A DNA stretch of 64,000 nucleotides, taken from Pezicula radicicola. Taxonomy: Eukaryota > Ascomycota > Leotiomycetes > Helotiales > Dermateaceae. Position 1 is the stretch's first letter, and each line of letters begins with the position of its first letter. Both the position numbers and the translations under genes were made by a program. Positions 25,101 through 35,986 of the stretch are shown here, in pieces. Under the pieces are notes generated by a model, which worked only from the letters and a program-made list of their open reading frames with translations, ran no database searches and was not told where the DNA came from. The DNA lies in NCBI GenBank assembly GCA_003008705.1, contig PDUO01000023.1, positions 535,312 through 599,311 on the forward strand, read 5' to 3'.

Positions 25101-26164
25101 CTAGGCTTTCAACAGCCTCATCTCTCTCGAGGTTGCGTCCCATTTATATGCCGGTCCGGTCCCAACATTATAATTGTAATAATTCTCGGTTCCGCACCGC
25201 ACCATTGCTTTCCTGAACGTGATGTTGATTCTGCCTCCATCTTCGGTATTCTTTCCTGTTCGTTTGGGTATAGAGTGCAGCCAATTTGCCTGCGTCCTGC
25301 CTTTCATCAATATCATATCTCCACTTCCAAGAGGAAGCTTAATCGGTTTCGTCTCTGGTGGTGGCGGCGCATTGCTATTTGGCGCCATAGGCTTGTGCTT
25401 TATGAGAAAGTCCCTCCTTGCACCGAGGGAAAACGAAGCAATCGCTGGCAAGTCGCCAAGGAACCTCTCGTCGTCGCTATGATAGCTAATAGAATCTGCA
25501 CCTGAAGCATAGTAATTAACCAGACAGAAATTAAACTTGCAACCGGTGGCTGCCTCAGTAGATCTTCGTAGATCGTCGAGACACTTAGGTACTGGCCGTG
25601 GCGGGTATTTGTCATAATTCTTGTCTTTCTTTACTTTCATTCTTGTTTTCGTATCAACTACTCCGCCTACTTCATCAAAACGTGACGTTTCGTCTAGGCC
25701 GAACACTGTAGTCCACCGCGGGGTCTGTATTTGAGTCTCGACTTCTCCTCTCTTTATCTTGTATTCTACTCTGTAGAAAGGCAATTCTGAGCGGAGGAAA
25801 TCAAACATTTGGCGAGTGAGATAAGAGGGGACATATGGTTGGAAATAGAGGAGGTCTAGATCTGCTTGGTCGTTCATGGGTTTACCAACTGAGGACGGAA
25901 GCGAGGCCAGTTCTGAAGTAATTGATCCCGGGAATTCTAGTATTGGAAAGGGGTAAGTGGCATGGCGTGAGTATTCTTGCTCCTTTCAATACATCAGAAG
26001 GATTTAAGGCAAGGGAATGATACTCCTACCTTTTCCAATGTTGTTTGTAGATGTCCCTGGTCCACTTCACTTGCCTCAACATTGTCACTTACTTCAACAC
26101 GAGGTTTTTTGACCGGCGGTTTGAAGAATGAATGTAATGTACGTTTTTTGGAAGATGTCGACAT
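25101..26164 (-). CDS. AlkB-family 2-oxoglutarate/Fe(II) dioxygenase (ALKBH2/3-like)
   Basis: Exons 26164-26030 and 25982-25101, joined over a 47 bp intron, give 338 residues. The dioxygenase core has the iron ligands H-x-D in YHSDDE (about residue 212) and a distal His in WLHSIPKR (about 280). The arginines of GGRINITFRK follow (about 297) and bind 2-oxoglutarate. NYYASGADSISYHSDDE is the typical AlkB entry to this motif. These enzymes remove alkyl groups from DNA or RNA bases by oxidation. The short first exon encodes KKRTLHSFFKPPVKKPR, which resembles a PCNA-interacting peptide next to a basic, nuclear-signal-like run. That would suit a DNA repair role, but this is inference. It is tail to tail with NUS1, 15 bp between stops. 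Confidence 0.9.
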
Positions 26165-26346
26165 TTCGAAGAAATTGTTGCTTTTTACACTTGACCTTGA
26201 TATGAAAATGAAATGTAATTAAGTAGTTCGCGTTTGAGGAAACTCCAAGTCGTGCGTGACATCATTGACTTCTGCCCAGCCCAGCCTTGTTTTTAGCTTG
26301 CTGTCAGCCTTGCGCGCAAGGCCGCAAAATTTTAATTCCACTTAGG

Positions 26347-26426
26347 TTGTGAGTCTTCATCAAATTGAGGTTTGTCTATTGCATCTACTACCTATGATCG
26401 AGCCTTGCTAACACACTAAAATGCAG
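26347..26426 (+). other. Probable 5' leader intron of TRM5
   Basis: A GTGAGT donor, a GCTAAC branch sequence at about 26407-26412 and a TGCAG acceptor are spaced as in a normal 80 bp fungal intron. If it is spliced, the ATG at 26421 is removed and translation begins at 26457. If it is not, an ATG 12 codons further upstream is available in the same frame. Confidence 0.5.
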
Positions 26427-26456
26427 AACAATCCAGGAACATCTTCAGAAGATTCT

Positions 26457-28185
26457 ATGTCGCTCTTCCGTCCTCCGATTGTCCGTTCTGCGTCAGCCGT
26501 ACTCGACCGCTCATTATTTCTGAAGAGGATACCCATAGCAGCTGCGCGGATCTCGAGTCCTAAGAATATTGGCAAATTTCGAAAGCAGCTGGAAGAATCG
26601 AAGGAAACGCTTTCGTTGGATAGAACAACCAGTGTTCGCTCGGATCCAGATTCCGCGCTCGCGTCCAAAGGAGGAAAATGTATACTGTTAAAGCCAGAGA
26701 TAAAACCTGGAGGTATGAATGAATCATGGATCACGTTGGCAATCCTACGGAAATCTTACGAGGCTTAGATCCAAGTACATGGAGTGAGATTTTGAAAGAG
26801 GCTGTCAAGATGCAGGAGCTCGGTGTCATTCAATATGATCTAGAGCTGGACTATGATTACTGGAATTACTGTGCGTGTCAGGATATCATGTGCGGTAATA
26901 AATATCTAATGCGACACAGTTGATATTATGACATCGATACTCCCAGAAGAAGATCAAGGAGAGATACCAGTTGGCTTTACAAATGTTGGTGATGTTGGTA
27001 TGACCACAGATGTCCCATGGATGATATTTTACTAACGGCGACAGCACACTTGAACCTTCGACATGAATATCAGAAATATAAATACCTCATCGCGGAGGTT
27101 CTTATGGACAAGAACAAGAGTATTCGGACCGTCATAAACAAAATTGATGATGTCGGGGCTGAGTCACAATTCAGGACCTTTAGCTACGAAGTTCTGGCTG
27201 GCCCAGATGATTTGAATGTCGAGGTCAGCGAACTGGGCTGCATCTTTCGGTTCGACTACTCGCAAGTATACTGGAATAGTCGACTCAACACCGAGCACGG
27301 GAGACTTGTGTCAGCATTCAAAGCTGGAGATGCAGTTTGTGATGTGATGGCTGGTGTAGGGCCGTTTGCTGTCCCGGCTGGTAAAAAGAAGGTTTTTGTC
27401 TGGGCCAATGATCTCAACCCTGCCAGTATTGTCAGTATGAGGGATGCTGTGGTTCGAAATAAGGTATGCTAAAATCTTCCGCCTTTATTTCTCTCTTCCC
27501 TCAATTTTATGATGATCTTAAATATCACGACGGTCAACGTAGCCACACGTTGGCTTTGACGAAAAAGCCTTTGACAAGGCACATATTTGACAAATTTCAC
27601 CTATCCCCTCAGTCCCCGAATCGAGTCATGCCAGGAAACTAATGTTTTTATTAGGTTGAGCATTACGTCCGGCCGCATTGCCAAGACGGCCACAAATTTA
27701 TCCACGATGCAACAGATGACCTCTTGCAACTAACAGCTACCAGCAAAAACAAAATTGTAGTCCCAGGCATACCCCCACGCTCAATACCAACAGCACAACG
27801 AGACGAATACAGGAAATCCCACTCTCAAACCATCACAATCCCCCAAACCTTCAACCACTTCGTCATGAACCTCCCCGCAACAGCTATCGAATTTCTTGGC
27901 TCCTTCAACGGTCTCTACCACTCACACGAATCTCTCTTTGAACCCCATACTGAGACTAAACTTCCTATGATACATGTTCATTGCTTCTCTACTAAGAGCG
28001 ATGATAATGTGAGGGAAGGTATTGATATCTGTCAGAGGGTATCAGCACAGTTGGATTATGAAATTAAACCTAGTGATGAAGAATTGGTCATTCATGAGGT
28101 TAGAGATGTAGCTCCTAACAAGAGGATGTTTTGTGCTAGCTTCAGACTGCCGGCTGAAGTTGCTTTTCGGAGTAGGAGATCTTGA
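26457..28185 (+). CDS. trm5: TRM5, tRNA (guanine-37-N1)-methyltransferase
   Basis: Five exons (26457-26712, 26769-26870, 26920-26997, 27045-27463, 27655-28185) give 461 residues; the last intron is longer (191 bp). The start [17 protein letters not shown] is preferred because an apparent leader intron removes the upstream ATG (26421). Conserved parts include [27 protein letters not shown], the SAM-binding loop [18 protein letters not shown] (about residue 245) with VWANDLNP after it, and the catalytic-region motif [13 protein letters not shown]. Trm5 methylates G37 next to the anticodon, in cytosolic tRNAs and, in yeast, also in mitochondrial ones, and prevents frameshifting. The basic N-terminus could serve mitochondrial import. 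The gene is divergent from the AlkB gene. Confidence 0.93.
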
Positions 28186-28897
28186 CTCTTGAGTATTCAA
28201 GTCGTTTAAAGTCATGACTACCTTAGCATCAGGCACAATTTGGGTAACATAAATCCTATACGATATCACCCACCGCTTGCTTTCAGGTGATTAAAGCTGC
28301 CACACACTTGATACCGTTACACAGATTTGGTCTTATATCTCCAAAGGAAATCCATTTCCAGTCTGTTGATTCCATTTGCTTGATCATCTTCTCAACAGAC
28401 TACATTCATAGATGTTGCTAAGTAGAGATAAAATTTTGTACTTGAAGGTTACTTCTTGGATATTTGGTTTGGTCCTTATTAGCACACATATACAAGTCAG
28501 GAAAAGTTCAGTAACACTAACATTCACTCAACTATAGCATGCGTTTCAAGAACAACGAAAACGACTTTCATCAATGAACCTATTTACACCACTCCCCTCC
28601 CTCCACTCACTTAATTTAACAAAACAAACACTTCACTCGCTAATTCTAACATTCAAAACAATCAACTAGGTAACCTTACCAAAAATGAAGATATGCCTAT
28701 CCTATCATAAAAATGGTATATAACCCCAAACCACGCCTCCGCTCGAATGAATCCCCTAAAACGCCCTTCTTCATGCCAATCGTATCCAAAGTAAACAATA
28801 CGCCAAACAAAAACAACACATCAATAATTACTTTTGCAAAACTCCTCTGCACCTCAAGAAGCCAAGTCTGCGTATACAAGCGCGACGGACCCTTTCG
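28186..28897. other. Intergenic between convergent TRM5 and MPS1
   Basis: These 700 bp between two gene ends are AT-rich, with short A/C-rich runs around 28560-28680. They should hold both 3' untranslated regions. I see no gene or structured RNA. Confidence 0.5.
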
Positions 28898-31506
28898 TCA
28901 CTGAGAAGAGGAAGCGGCATGCTTTCTTAGATTATTGAAATACCCAGCGGGCCACAAAGACAATAGTTCTGCATCGCTGGGCGTCCTATCCCTGCACTTC
29001 GCTGCCACGTTCTGTAAGATCCTACCAAGCAATTCTTCGGTCATTGGGAACGATGTCTCGGGATTGTACTCGTATGGGTTCAAGAATGGATCCGAATCGC
29101 TAAGCAACTCTTCACAAGAAGGTCGCTTATGTTGATCACGGTTCAGGCACTTCTTGAGAGTGGCAATGATGCTGGCTGGGACGGGAACAGACCCGATGCC
29201 TACTGAGGGGTACTCAATGTCGTATTTGAAGTTGATGATGGCTTGGCAGCGCTGCATTTGGTTCTGGATGTGTGCAAAGGGTGCACGGCCGTAGGTCATT
29301 TGGTATAGAATGCAGCCCAAACTCCAGACGTCGGACGGCTTTCCTAACTTCATGAGCTTCGGTTCATTAGACATAATTCGGCCCTTTGCGTCATGTTGGG
29401 CGTTTGAGTCCATCAATGACTCTGGAGACATGTAATTGGGCGTTCCGATTTGCGTCTCGCGGTGTACGTTGACGGTCTCGTCGGTTTGAATCGCATTAGC
29501 AATGCCAAAGTCAATGAGCTTTAGGCGACCTTGGACGAGCACGAAATTGTGGGGCTTGAGATCTGAGTGTACAATATCGTGCTCGTGCACGGCTTGCAGA
29601 CATTCGAGCATCTCTTTCCAATAGTGGCGCACGAAGCTAGGGTCGAATTTGGCATTCTCTGAGTTCAGGCGAAGATTTAGGAAGCTGTTCATATCCATCT
29701 CTCCAATTTCCATGAGCTAGAAACTTATTAGCAAAATTCCAGCTACCTACGGACAGATTCACTTACCACGCTCAAGGTACCCTTGCTCTCGTTCAACTCA
29801 TAGTCGTAGAGCCGAATGACCCTGTCAACATTCTCTAGCTTCCTGAGCAAGTCAATTTCTCCCTTGAAACCCCGCACAGCTTGCTCATCAGCATCGTCGA
29901 GAGAGACCCTCTTTAAGGCAAAGAATTTGGCATTCTCGGCCATTACTCGAAAGACCTTCGAGCTCCCTCCTCGCCCAAGGATATCAATCCGAGTAAACGA
30001 CTTTCCATTGACCTTCAGAACGTTTCTTCTCTTGCTCGCATGTGATGTAGCTGCCGCACCCGCTGTGGTAGTTGCTGCGTCAAGAACGGACATTTTCGGT
30101 GGAGGTGGAGCAGCTCTCCGAGGAGTATTCTGACTCCTGGCTGCCAATGGATGTCTTTCTGGTGACCTTGCACGTAGAGCACTCATGTCCATACTCTCAG
30201 GCCGCACCGGTACCTTTTCCATCTTATCAAGATGCATTAATGGCGCTTGTTTATTTCTTTTGAACGTTGGAGGTGCTTCATTTTCCTGGTCGTGAGTCGC
30301 AGGAAGATCCGCCCGTGGTGCCGGGACTTTGAAAATTGGCTGGGCTTGTTTCAAGGCATCTTCGTGTATTGAAATTGCAGAGGTTGGCCTTTTGCTATTA
30401 CTGGATATACTGGTAGCACTGGATAAAGTTGGAGGTGGTGGAGAATTTGATCGAAGTGCTGATCGGATGGCTTCCCTGGAGCTATAAGGGCTTCCTGAAG
30501 CAAAGTCCCTCTGCTGCGGAGCATAGAATGATGCCCGTGCTGCATCTGATTCCTGACTTGAACCTTGTTCGGGTTCTTCCTGACTTGGAGATTCCTGGAG
30601 CTGTGATTCTTGACTCTGAGGCTCTTGACTAGATCCAATTGCATCCAAACCATCACCGTGCTCCTCCAGCGGGCTCTGCTCGTCATCGTTCAATCGTATC
30701 CTCCCTCGTCGTGCAGGTCCACTCATATATCTTCCCTCCACTCTCCCTGGTCTTTTTAATCGCATTGAACTTTGTAGGCCCAATTCTTGTCCATATTTAC
30801 CTCTCCCAATGGTCGATGAGCCATATCTAGAGACACTTCCTTGACTACTGGCAAAGTGTGATCTTGCAGCTGTCGTAAGATATTCCTGTGATCCCGGTCC
30901 ATCATTCCGCGATGCCGAGTCAGTTCTATGTGATAGTCTTCCAGAGGATAACCCTTGACTTCCGGAACGTGTTATTGGTATCCTTATTGTCCTGGGAACT
31001 TGTGCGGGAGTGCTAAGATCAAGAGGGCTCTCGGCGGCGGCAGCGGCTCGTTCGGCACGCCTTTGAACTGCACTGGAAATCGAATCCCTCTTCAGACTCA
31101 AAGGCGTGCCACTCAGTCTAACCACCCTTCGACGCACTGGGCTGTCGTCTTGATCTGCGGCTGGGGTACGTTCTCTCGTCCTTGAGCCTATTATATCTGC
31201 ACTTCCTGATCTCGCGTGTAATTGCTTTGGGCTTTCGCGTTTTGGCGGGGATTGTTCCACAAGAGATGCCTCGTCATTCAACAACGCCTTTGTAAGTGCA
31301 CTAAACTTCATTGGCAATGGTATCTCGTCATCGGAGCTATCATTCAGCTCGGGGTATTGTCGAGTTTGCGACGACGCTGGCAGAGGGTCGCCGCGACTTA
31401 AGTTTGGTCGTACCGGAAGCTGTCTATAGGCTTGTCGAGAGGAGGGTCGTCGCGAAGGTAAGGCAAAGTAATTTGAGCCCATGGGTGTTGGTGATGCCAT
31501 AGCCAT
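28898..31506 (-). CDS. mps1: MPS1/TTK-type dual-specificity spindle checkpoint kinase
   Basis: Exons 31506-29767 and 29716-28898, split by a 50 bp intron, give 852 residues. The first 490 residues are Ser/Pro/Gln-rich and probably disordered. The kinase domain begins near residue 495: the glycine loop is DILGRGGSSKVFRV, the lysine FALKRVSL, the catalytic loop HEHDIVHSDLKPHNFVLV and the metal-binding site IDFGIAN. These are followed by GTPNYMSPESL. The HSDLKP-x-NF form and the DFGIA stretch are characteristic of Mps1/TTK. The kinase acts at kinetochores in the spindle assembly checkpoint and in spindle pole duplication. Two in-frame ATGs (31506 and 31500) start the protein, and either could be used. 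Confidence 0.92.
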
Positions 31507-31563
31507 TGTGTTTGTTCGTAAAGAAATTATGCTGTTTAGTCGGTTTTAGAGGTGAAAAGTAGA

Positions 31564-31776
31564 TTATACGGCGTATTTGTCCATTCTATGCTCGATAAGG
31601 GATCCTGTAAGGTTAGAAAGCAATTGCGCGTGCAGAGCAAGAATTATTGCGCGTTGGAGTTGTTCTTCGTTGAATATTCCTGGGTTGTCGGGTCGCACCG
31701 AGAATGATTGGTTCCAAAAGGCTTTCAAAAACACGGTTGGCATGGCGACATACGCGAGAAATGCTGAAAACGGCAT
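31564..31776 (-). CDS. Possible small membrane-type protein, doubtful
   Basis: An open frame of 70 codons from the first in-frame ATG lies inside the MPS1-SGNH divergent promoter. It begins hydrophobic (MPFSAFLAYVAMPTVFLKAF) and continues with a helical, protein-like stretch. No family is recognised, and the alternative frame of the same DNA is also open. A short 6 bp tandem repeat (AACGCC) sits just upstream at 31777-31799. It could equally be leader sequence of either neighbour. Confidence 0.25.
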   Translation of the reverse strand: MPFSAFLAYVAMPTVFLKAFWNQSFSVRPDNPGIFNEEQLQRAIILALHAQLLSNLTGSLIEHRMDKYAV

Positions 31777-31985
31777 TGCCAACGCCAACGCCAACGCCCA
31801 AAGCGCCGACAAGGTTCATTGCCTAGGTACCTAGAGTAGCTAGCTGGTTACCAGAAGAGTCTCACATGACAAGAATATGACACCGGCGATGCTTTATGCC
31901 CCCTTCTTTCAGCTGGATGTGTCCATACCAGAGACAACATTGACAAGTTTTTTGCTGCACTTTACAGACTATCACACCTGACACC

Positions 31986-33055
31986 ATGCTTCTCATGGCC
32001 CCCTTACGAATCTTATGCTTTGGCGACAGCTTGACCTGGGGCCTTACCGAAGGATACACACAGCATGCCTATGCCATATCGCTGCAATCATCCCTTGAAG
32101 CATCTCTTTCAGGCCAGAAAGTCATTCCAGATAACAAGGGGCAGAATGGAGATCTAGTAGTCAGCCCACCAGGCGAATTTCTACCTCGAATGACCACCAT
32201 CTGTAAGTCTTCTACGCTTTCGACGTCATGTGTTTCAAGTTACCCTTATGGAAATGGGATACGGGAAAGATGAGAAATCTGTTTAAGAATGGTTTTTTTT
32301 TTTGATAGAGATGAGAGGAGACGTTCTCTTTGGTTTCCTAGTTTCATTTGACAGCCGTCTTTCTATTTAATCCACTAACTCCGTATACAGACGAAGAGAA
32401 TCCCTCCCTCTATGATTGGGCTATAATTCTAGGCGGGACCAACGATCTGGGTTGGGGCCATAAGGCCGATGAGATGTATGAAGGCATCCAAAAGGTCTGG
32501 GATATCCCACTTAGCAACGGGACGAAGGTACTTGCTTTGACAGTACCCGAGTGTGGAGTAAAGCCCATGTGCTCACCAGAGTTGACCGCTCGTCGCGATG
32601 CTTACAATGCTTATATTCTGGCCCACAAGCAGGAGAACCTGTAAGTGTGATGAATGATTGCTTTGTATGGCTTGTCGCAGAATATTGACTAGATTTTCAA
32701 TAGATACACATATGATTTTCATGCAGACATCCCTTGGGAGAGTATGCCAGAGAAGAAGCGGAAGAAGATGTGGGCTGATGGCGTTCATTTCACGCCTCAA
32801 GGTTATGACTTTATGGGCTCCCGCATCGCTGAAAGAATTGTGGAGGTGATTTTTGAGATTGAGCGTGTCGAGAACGGTTTCACTCAAGACTCAGCTCAGA
32901 AACCTATCGTAGCTCAGAAAACTGTCATGGCTCAGAAGTGGTGGAACTTAGCGACGTCGAGATTTAGAAAGGAAAAAGATCCGAAGGTTGAGGTCCTGGG
33001 GACATCGCTGAGGAATGCTATAGTTGCCGAGGAAGACGTTTATGCTGCTCGATAG
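31986..33055 (+). CDS. SGNH/GDSL-family hydrolase
   Basis: Three exons (31986-32202, 32391-32640, 32704-33055) give 272 residues. All the SGNH blocks are present. The nucleophile serine is in ILCFGDSLTWG near the N-terminus, GGTNDLGW carries the block III Gly and Asn, and the Asp-x-x-His pair is in ADGVHFTPQGYDF. There is no signal peptide, so a cytosolic esterase or lipase-like enzyme is more likely than a secreted one. The substrate is unknown. The first intron is 188 bp, longer than its neighbours. Two ATGs (31986 and 31995) lie close together, and the second fits the family start better (MAPLRILCFGDS). Confidence 0.88.
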
Positions 33056-33413
33056 AAACCGAGCAATATGGCTTGATGTAATTGTACTTAATTGCTAGAG
33101 TACTAGGTCCAACATAAAATTTATACTTAACTAAAAAACAACCAAGGTTAATATCCTATTTTATATACCCACAACCAATGGACTGGGTGTAGAGAATCAT
33201 ATTAAATGAGTAGTAACCAGCCAATTCCTGCAAAGTCAGCCACCACATCGTGGACAACGTCTTGTATTCTGGCTCCTAGGGACCGTAATGCCAGTCTGTA
33301 TCTGATTTTATTTCTTTATGAGAAACCCCACTGCAGCCGAGCCATGCTAAACGCCTCTGCCATGCGATATCCCTCTAGAACGCCGCTCAAATTTCATTAT
33401 CATCCGGACTCAA

Positions 33414-34637
33414 TCAAACCACCAAGTTTGTGGCCACCCAATCAGGATATGCATCAGTCAGAGCACTAGTGACCCTCTCCACCTCCTCAGCCAGACCCTG
33501 AACATTTGAGTCCCACTGTCTCATCTCTCGTCCCACAAGTCCGGCTGCACTTCCACTTCCCTTCTCACCCGTACCTTCACCTCCCTCGAACCAAATGACT
33601 TGCTCAATCTGATCAATCCTGCCTACCAATCTTCCCTGTTCAATCATCTTAGCCGTGGTCTCTTCCGCCTTTTCGCCATCCAGACCCAGCAAGAGTCCTA
33701 ATGCGTCGAATCTAATGTTACTGTATAGCTTTGAAGCTGCGCGCAGGTTATGCTCCATAACTGCCTTCCCCAAAACAGTCGATCCATCACTAGTAATTGC
33801 GAGTTGATGGGCCTGGAGACCTTCCGCAAATTTGGCAACTTCAGTAGGCGTAAGTAGTCTCTCGAAAAACATCTTTTCGAGAATACTATACTCCTCCAGA
33901 CCCGCAGACCTTTCATCCTTATACAATCGGCCCAAAGCTCGACTTCTTGCCGGACCAGCAGGAGCTAGAACCGCCGACTTAATAGCCATACTTAAAGTGT
34001 GATTACGCTCATCCTCTGAAAGCATAGTTATCTCACTGATTTTCTGATATCCCTGAGCAGCAGCCAGAAATTCTCTACGCGCATCCTGAATTCGCGCCTG
34101 ACTCAGCTCGAAATGCAACTTCATCTCTCGGTCATTTACCAAGTAGAGGACATTCTTCGCCTTATTCAGGTATTGCTCCGCCAATGTCGTATCATCAACC
34201 TCAAGGTACGCACGTGTAATGCGAATCCAGGTGCGGACCTTATCTTCGTTTGTGACCTTACGCTGAGACGATTCCAACGCGATACCGCCCAAGACCTTTG
34301 CAACCTGTAGAAAATCTTCGTCTGCTTCGTAGGCATCTGCCATAATCTCCCGGATTCCGGCATTCTGCTCTTCAAACGACGATGCCTGTGTTTTAAGGAC
34401 ATCGAGGGCGTGCTCTCCAACTTGTATTTTGGTTTCGTCGCTTGGGAGATCTTTGAGGGTCTGGACGAAGACGGACAGCAACGTTCGTGTGCCTACTATG
34501 CCTAGTGACGAGTCTGCAATGATTGCGTCGAGGATAGCTGTGAGATCATTGCGAGATTGGGTCCTACGAAGCAGAGATTCATAGGATTTCGGGGACGGGC
34601 TTTCTGATAGTGCTTTGGCTACCGTCGAGGAGGCCAT
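33414..34637 (-). CDS. csn4: COP9 signalosome subunit 4 (CSN4)
   Basis: A single exon encodes 407 residues, the normal size for CSN4. The helical TPR-like N-terminal half includes KVLGGIALESSQRKV and YLNKAKNVL. The PCI/winged-helix part begins near residue 200, with FFERLLTPTEVAKFAEGLQAH and LYSNIRFDALGLLL. The signalosome removes NEDD8 from cullin-RING ubiquitin ligases. In moulds it links light, development and secondary metabolism; in budding yeast the complex is reduced. The gene is convergent with the SGNH hydrolase gene (about 360 bp between stops). Confidence 0.92.
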   Translation of the reverse strand: MASSTVAKALSESPSPKSYESLLRRTQSRNDLTAILDAIIADSSLGIVGTRTLLSVFVQTLKDLPSDETKIQVGEHALDVLKTQASSFEEQNAGIREIMADAYEADEDFLQVAKVLGGIALESSQRKVTNEDKVRTWIRITRAYLEVDDTTLAEQYLNKAKNVLYLVNDREMKLHFELSQARIQDARREFLAAAQGYQKISEITMLSEDERNHTLSMAIKSAVLAPAGPARSRALGRLYKDERSAGLEEYSILEKMFFERLLTPTEVAKFAEGLQAHQLAITSDGSTVLGKAVMEHNLRAASKLYSNIRFDALGLLLGLDGEKAEETTAKMIEQGRLVGRIDQIEQVIWFEGGEGTGEKGSGSAAGLVGREMRQWDSNVQGLAEEVERVTSALTDAYPDWVATNLVV

Positions 34638-35021
34638 GACTTGGTGCAGCTGAATTCGTGTCGCCGATGGAATTGTGTGTATCCAAATTTATTGTGAAAA
34701 GAGCCGGGCAACAGTGTTGTAGATGGTTGATGCGATGAGGTTGTTGGTAAGGCGAGGCTGAGGATCAGGATGTGGGGAAAGCTTCTTTAGCGGCCGCCTT
34801 CCCAGGCGAGCTGGCGAGCTGGCAAAGCACTCTCCAAGCTCACTGCAAACCAAAGGCACAAACGGATGAAGAATAATTATCATAACTAAAGTAATCCAAG
34901 AAATATTCGTTATTTATAGCATCTGGATGAGAGTCTTTTTCAGCAGAATATGTACCTTAGGTATCTGCCTAAGTACATGACAGCATCACCAGCATGAGAA
35001 TATGCGAAGCCTTTCAAATTC

Positions 35022-35986
35022 TCAATCCGTCTCCCCTACGAACCGAAATGTGCATCCCTTCACCTGACAAAACTCAGTCACGATTAAGCATCTAACAACC
35101 TCATACTTATCCGTCTCATATTTCCTCAATGAATCCTCATGCTCCTCAGACAAAACCTTATAAGCGAATCCCTTAATAGAGTTGGTCTCTGGCCCATTGA
35201 CAAGAGCATTATACTTTCCATTTCCCCACGTCGCCATCTTGCCTCCCTTTACCGTAGCTGGACACAGTTCAGGCGTGTCATCATCTTCCGAAAGACCGAG
35301 AACACTAGAGAGCTTTGTTGTATCAGCGAGTGTGCCGTAGAAGAAGTACCAGACAGGGTACTGATTTTGCGTTGGGTCGATGCAGGTAATGTGGCATTTA
35401 GAGGTACGATACTGGGGAAGGGTTGTGTCTATCCCTAGGGTTGGATAGATAGAGCAGCTGCAAAGCTCTTTGTATGCCTTTCCTTCCGATATGAATAGAG
35501 GCTTGAAGTTGAGCTTTTGTTTGGAAATCCAGTTTAGTGTTGTGAGTCTTGCTTTGCCGTTGACTTCACAAAATACAGCGTTACTTTCCTCGCCCTTGCC
35601 TTGTCTTGCTTCTGGGACTCTTGTTAGACCTAAACGGGGTGGAAATCAATATTATTATTATTTTTTGTGCTAGTGCGCAGGGAAGTCAGATGGTGGATTT
35701 ACTTACCTGCGGCTACTTGGATCTTCTGGGGAGTGTTGAGCGGCCCTTCAAGTCTGATTGCGTAAATGGTACGGGCCTGCGCTGGCGTGAGCATGACTTG
35801 CGCTTGAGTAGGCATCTTTGCAGTTTGGGCCATTCCAACGAGTGCTGCAGCCTGCGCATATGAGTAACCGAAGCGCTCCTGGAACGTCTTAATCTTTGCT
35901 CGAGAAGGGTCACTGGTAAATTCGTCTTCAGGTTCTTCGTATGCGGCATCCACTGCCATATTCTCAAGTTCGTTGGCGAAGTCCAT
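35022..35986 (-). CDS. Gamma-glutamylcyclotransferase-like (AIG2-type) protein
   Basis: Exons 35986-35707 and 35629-35022, with a 77 bp intron, give 295 residues. The C-terminal part carries the AIG2/GGCT-type fold, opening with PVWYFFYGTLAD near residue 183. IKGFAYKVLSEEHEDSLRKYE follows, where the glutamate fits the family catalytic position. The N-terminal 90 residues contain a small helical module (QERFGYSYAQAAALVGMAQ) of unknown type that is not part of the enzyme. Family members cleave gamma-glutamyl groups or gamma-glutamyl-amine adducts; the exact substrate is unknown. Confidence 0.82.
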
